From: Hyphomicrobium_A sp963782555
GTDB taxonomy: Bacteria > Pseudomonadota > Alphaproteobacteria > Rhizobiales > Hyphomicrobiaceae
Assembly: GCA_963782555.1 (NCBI GenBank)
Contig: CAWAKB010000005.1
Location: 372,001-436,000 of the forward strand
Direction of reading: 5' to 3'
DNA length: 64,000 nt
The number at the start of each line of letters is the position of its first letter. Within the stretch, counting starts at the first letter, position 1. Below, piece after piece: positions 61,034 to 64,000 of this stretch. Under the pieces are notes generated by a model that was given only the letters and a program-made list of their open reading frames with translations, had not been told where the DNA came from and ran no database searches. Position numbers and translations under genes: made by a program.

Positions 61034-62017
61034 TCAAAACGGCGCGACCACCACGCCCCACGGATAGCGTCCAACTCTTATCGACTTGATTACCTTCAGC
61101 CTGTCCACGTCGATGACGGACACGTCGTTGGAGGTGCCGTTGGCTGTGAGCAGGAGCTTGTAGTCGGGCGTGAAGGCCATGTGCCAAACCCGCTGTCCGA
61201 CCAGAAGATACTTGAGAACTTTCAACGTGGCCGTGTCCACGACCGCCACGCGGTTTGCGGGCCCGAGCGCGACGAAGGCAGTCTTGTCGTCCTTGGAGAT
61301 CTGAATGCCGACGGGCTGGATCGCCTCCTTGGTCATGCCGGGGATCTCGAAGTGGATCTTGCCGATGATCTTGCGATCCTTCGGGTTGATCACGGTGACC
61401 GTTCCGCCGACCTCGGAGCTCACCCAGAGCTGAGTTCCCGCTGCGTTGAACCTGGCAATGCGCGGACGGCTGTCGACCAACACGTTGTCGAACGTCTTGT
61501 GCGTCGTCGTGTCGATGAAGTGGGCCATGTTGGTGGTCTCGGACGTATTGACCAGCACCTTGCCGTCCGGGCTCATGCCCATGCCCTCGGGCTCGACGCC
61601 GACGGGAATGTCGGTGATGACCGTGCCCTTGTTGATGTCGATCACGGTCACGAGGTTGTCGTTCTCGTTGGCGACATAGAGGGGATTGCCGGATGGATGC
61701 AGCGTCAGCAGCTCGGGATCGGGACCCGACGGCAGGGTCTTCACCAGCTGGTAGGTCTTCGTGTCATAGACCTGGATGAGGTTCTCGTCGCTGGTGCAGA
61801 TGATCAGCCACTTGCCGTCTTTGGACAAGACGAGGCCGCGGGGGCGCTGGCCGACCTTGAAGGTCTTGATCACCTCGAGCTTGTTGGTGTCGATCACCGA
61901 GACCGAGTTGTCCTTCTCGTTGGTGACAAAGGCGGTGTAGGCGAGCGCTGGCCGCGCCGGCACCAGAAACGCGGCGATGACGCCGAGCATGAACGCAAAG
62001 CCGACCTTAGAGCGCAT
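61034..62017 (-). CDS. PQQ-associated YVTN beta-propeller protein
   Basis: 327 aa. Signal peptide (FAFMLGVIAAFLVPARPALA). Repeats such as DNSVSVIDTNKLEVIKTFKVGQRPRGLVLS form a seven-bladed YVTN propeller. This family is a constant partner of the PQQ-associated ABC transporter. ATG 62017 has AGGAGG about 10 nt upstream. It follows the binding-protein gene by 62 bp. Confidence 0.9.
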   Translation of the reverse strand: MRSKVGFAFMLGVIAAFLVPARPALAYTAFVTNEKDNSVSVIDTNKLEVIKTFKVGQRPRGLVLSKDGKWLIICTSDENLIQVYDTKTYQLVKTLPSGPDPELLTLHPSGNPLYVANENDNLVTVIDINKGTVITDIPVGVEPEGMGMSPDGKVLVNTSETTNMAHFIDTTTHKTFDNVLVDSRPRIARFNAAGTQLWVSSEVGGTVTVINPKDRKIIGKIHFEIPGMTKEAIQPVGIQISKDDKTAFVALGPANRVAVVDTATLKVLKYLLVGQRVWHMAFTPDYKLLLTANGTSNDVSVIDVDRLKVIKSIRVGRYPWGVVVAPF

Positions 62018-62079
62018 TAGGCAACGTCCTCCTGAGATATTCTTTTTGGTGCTCCGCCGCCGGCCGCATAGGTGTGCGG

Positions 62080-63441
62080 TCATTGTGCGTAGGCCTTACA
62101 TTTCGTTTCGGGCTTGTCCACGCCGAGCGTGTCGAGGACCGTGTACTGGTGCAGGAAGCCTGGCTGCGGCGACACGCTGACCAGCAGCTTGGGTGAGCCA
62201 ACGAGCACCGGCTGGCGCAGCTGACCGTTCCAGTCGCGCAGCGTCAGCCCCACGCCTTTGAAGGCGGCGAGCTCGAACTGGGGTGACTTCATGAATGCCA
62301 CCAGATCCTTGTATTTATTCGATTTTGTGCGTGAGGCCGCTTCGCCGATCATACGCGCCGCCGTCCAGGCGTTGTAGTCGATGGGACGCATATCGCGATC
62401 GGCCAGGAGCTTGAAGCGGTTCTGGAACTGGGTGCCGCCCCACAGCTCGATGGCCGGGTGCCAGCTCTCTGGCACGAGGCCTGCGGTGCCGGCGACGGGC
62501 CGTGCCTCCCAGGTTCTGTAGGGCAGGTAGTCGCCGAACAGGTTGCCTTCGTCGGCGACGATGAGAACGTCGTAGTCGGGCGCGCCTTGCGTAAAGGAGG
62601 GAATCTGTTGTTGCACCTGCTCATAGCCGCCGTCGGCGCGCCTGCTTCCGGGCTTATAGTCGAACTTGCGCTCCTCCACGATCTTGCCGCCGAAGCGCTT
62701 GGCCGCGCGCCGGATCGCGTCGGCGAAGAGCTTGTCTTTCTCTTGCGGCCCCAGCACCAGGAACCAGCGGTTCCACTTCTTCCAGATGAGGTACTGGGCG
62801 AGCGCGTCGGCGAGCATCGCGCGTGAGGGAGCGGTGTGCATGACGTCGGCGCGGCAGTCCTCCTCGCGCAGCCGGTCGTCGGAGGCGCCGTAGTTGATGA
62901 TCAGGGCATCCTTGCCTGCCAAGGTGTCGGCCATTTTCAACAGCGTATCGGGTGCCACGTCGGCGAGAATGAAGTGGTCGCCGGACTCCACCTTCTGCAC
63001 CACGTCCTTGATCAGCTTGTCGGGATTGGCCTCCTGGATCACGTCGAGGGTGAACTTCTGGTTCATGAACTTGCCGGTTGTGTTGTTGTCTTTGATGGCA
63101 AGCTCGGCACCGGCGATGCCCAGGTTGGGGGGCGGAAGGTCGAGCAGGGATAAGGGCAGCGGATCGTCACGCAGCTGGCGCGCAAGCACGATGGGAATAA
63201 CGAGCGGCCCCTTGGCGGTATCGTTTGCGGATGTGTCGGCAGCCTTCGCCTCGCCCGCTGCAGGCTTTTCCGCCGCTGGTTTTGCCGCGGCAGGTTTCTC
63301 AACCGCAGGTGTCTCTTGGGCGAGAGCCGGCATGGTGCCCGCAGCTAACGGTGTCACCAGCATCATCAGCGCGAGGCCAAACCGTGCCGAGGCAAAGTGG
63401 CTGATGAAATGTGTAGGGGCCGCCCGAACGCCTGCTGTCAT
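62080..63441 (-). CDS. PQQ-associated ABC transporter substrate-binding protein
   Basis: 453 aa. Signal peptide (LALMMLVTPLAAGTMPALA) then an Ala/Pro/Lys/Glu-rich linker (about 43-75) and a type-1 periplasmic binding fold: IPIVLARQLRDDPLPLSLLDLPPPNLGIAGAELAI, ALIINYGASDDRLREEDC. This branch of the branched-chain amino acid binding protein group accompanies PQQ dehydrogenases. The ATG at 63441 has GGAG upstream. First gene of the minus-strand ABC operon. Confidence 0.9.
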   Translation of the reverse strand: MTAGVRAAPTHFISHFASARFGLALMMLVTPLAAGTMPALAQETPAVEKPAAAKPAAEKPAAGEAKAADTSANDTAKGPLVIPIVLARQLRDDPLPLSLLDLPPPNLGIAGAELAIKDNNTTGKFMNQKFTLDVIQEANPDKLIKDVVQKVESGDHFILADVAPDTLLKMADTLAGKDALIINYGASDDRLREEDCRADVMHTAPSRAMLADALAQYLIWKKWNRWFLVLGPQEKDKLFADAIRRAAKRFGGKIVEERKFDYKPGSRRADGGYEQVQQQIPSFTQGAPDYDVLIVADEGNLFGDYLPYRTWEARPVAGTAGLVPESWHPAIELWGGTQFQNRFKLLADRDMRPIDYNAWTAARMIGEAASRTKSNKYKDLVAFMKSPQFELAAFKGVGLTLRDWNGQLRQPVLVGSPKLLVSVSPQPGFLHQYTVLDTLGVDKPETKCKAYAQ

Positions 63442-63715
63442 CAAGTCCAACTCCTCCCGCGGACTGCGCCGACCTCTCGGCCAGTGCCACTCTATTCTTG
63501 TCAGGTTATATGTTACTTTGTTGCAGTAAAAAGGGTATTGAGGGGGGGTCTTGTCAAGATCCGCTCGGCCTACTCGCGGACTTGTGACCTGCCGTGTCGC
63601 CGCTACGTGCAACTAGCCTCTTGCAAATCGACCCTCGATCGGCACACGTAACCTAATAACACAACATCGCTCCAAGAAACCAAGAAGCGGGCCGTCGAGC
63701 TCCAGAGGAAACGAC

Positions 63716-64000
63716 TTGATTTGTGACCGTATCGTCGCCTTGGCGCTGGCGTTCGTACTCCTTCCGGCGGCAGTCCATGCGGCGCCGAAAGCCATTATTT
63801 TTCCCTTCGATCTCATCGATCAGCAACAGCAGTTCGAGCTCGGGGTGATGCCGAAGGGCATTGACCCGGAGGAAAAGCGTCGGCTTGGGCTCATTACCGA
63901 AGAGCTAACCAAGCTTATTAAGGAAAGCGGCCGCTACGACGTTCTCGACCCTGCTCCGATCGCGGCCGAGATCGAGGAGAAGGCGCCGATCTACAAGTGC
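63716..64000 (+). CDS. DUF3280/DUF2380-type exported protein (partial, N-terminus)
   Basis: 95 codons to the right edge. The start appears to be TTG with GAGGAAA about 5 nt before it. A signal peptide (VALALAFVLLPAAVHA) precedes KAIIFPFDLIDQQQQFELG and LGLITEELTKLIKESGRYDVLDP, which resembles proteins of the DUF2380/DUF3280 group often beside PQQ dehydrogenase genes. Divergent from the binding-protein gene; the 274 bp between them hold the promoters of both and no other gene. Confidence 0.65.
   Translation, partial: MICDRIVALALAFVLLPAAVHAAPKAIIFPFDLIDQQQQFELGVMPKGIDPEEKRRLGLITEELTKLIKESGRYDVLDPAPIAAEIEEKAPIYKC

Noticed and set aside
1..64000. tRNA or rRNA genes
   Set aside because: No stretch read like a cloverleaf with conserved T-loop, and no rRNA sequence was seen; a covariance search would settle it.

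Overview
The window is GC-rich DNA from a methylotrophic, denitrifying alphaproteobacterium. Three systems meet here: nitrous oxide reductase (nosRZDFY), the tetrahydromethanopterin-linked formyltransferase/hydrolase complex (fhcBADC), and a lanthanide-type methanol dehydrogenase (xoxFGJ). That combination points to Hyphomicrobium or a close relative. This is an inference from gene content; there is no rRNA or other marker gene to confirm it. I see no tRNA, rRNA, CRISPR array or complete insertion sequence.

Layout. 1-6.6 kb: nosR-Z-D-F-Y on the minus strand, running off the left edge. 6.8-9.4 kb: a Crp/Fnr regulator of the NnrR/Dnr type, nnrS, and a PPOX-fold protein. nosR and nnrS share a near-identical 14-bp palindromic site, so the regulator probably controls both. 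9.6-26.3 kb: a complete assimilatory nitrate cluster (nasT, nasS, nrtABC, a FAD reductase, nirA, a CysJ-like flavoreductase, nasA, cobA, porin) on the plus strand. It is bracketed by two copies of an unrecognised 115-nt structured element. Upstream of nrtA the sequence shows an NtrC-like site, a sigma-54-like promoter, a two-hairpin ANTAR-type leader and an intrinsic terminator, which is the architecture expected for NasT antitermination. 26.4-43.8 kb: a mixed region of small exported proteins, transporters, universal stress proteins, an esterase with its catalytic serine replaced, an AraC regulator, and a fusion of an IS3 OrfA-type DNA-binding domain to a membrane segment and beta-sandwich domains.

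43.9-48.7 kb: fhcB-A-D-C, which passes formyl groups from tetrahydromethanopterin to methanofuran and releases formate. 48.9-64 kb: methanol oxidation and its quinoprotein accessories: a periplasmic SRPBCC protein, a beta-propeller, two exported unknowns, a SoxYZ-like carrier with its zinc hydrolase, xoxF-xoxG-xoxJ, a CXXCW-type rhodanese protein, and a PQQ-associated ABC system (permease, ATPase, beta-propeller, binding protein). Methanol is oxidised to formaldehyde in the periplasm by XoxF/XoxG; the Fhc complex finishes the cytoplasmic C1 route to formate. Nitrogen enters through nitrate assimilation, and nitrous oxide can serve as terminal electron acceptor.

Caution on quality: three otherwise intact genes (nasS, an MFS transporter, a BT1-family transporter) each carry what looks like a one-base insertion. 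Sequencing or assembly errors are at least as likely as real mutations.
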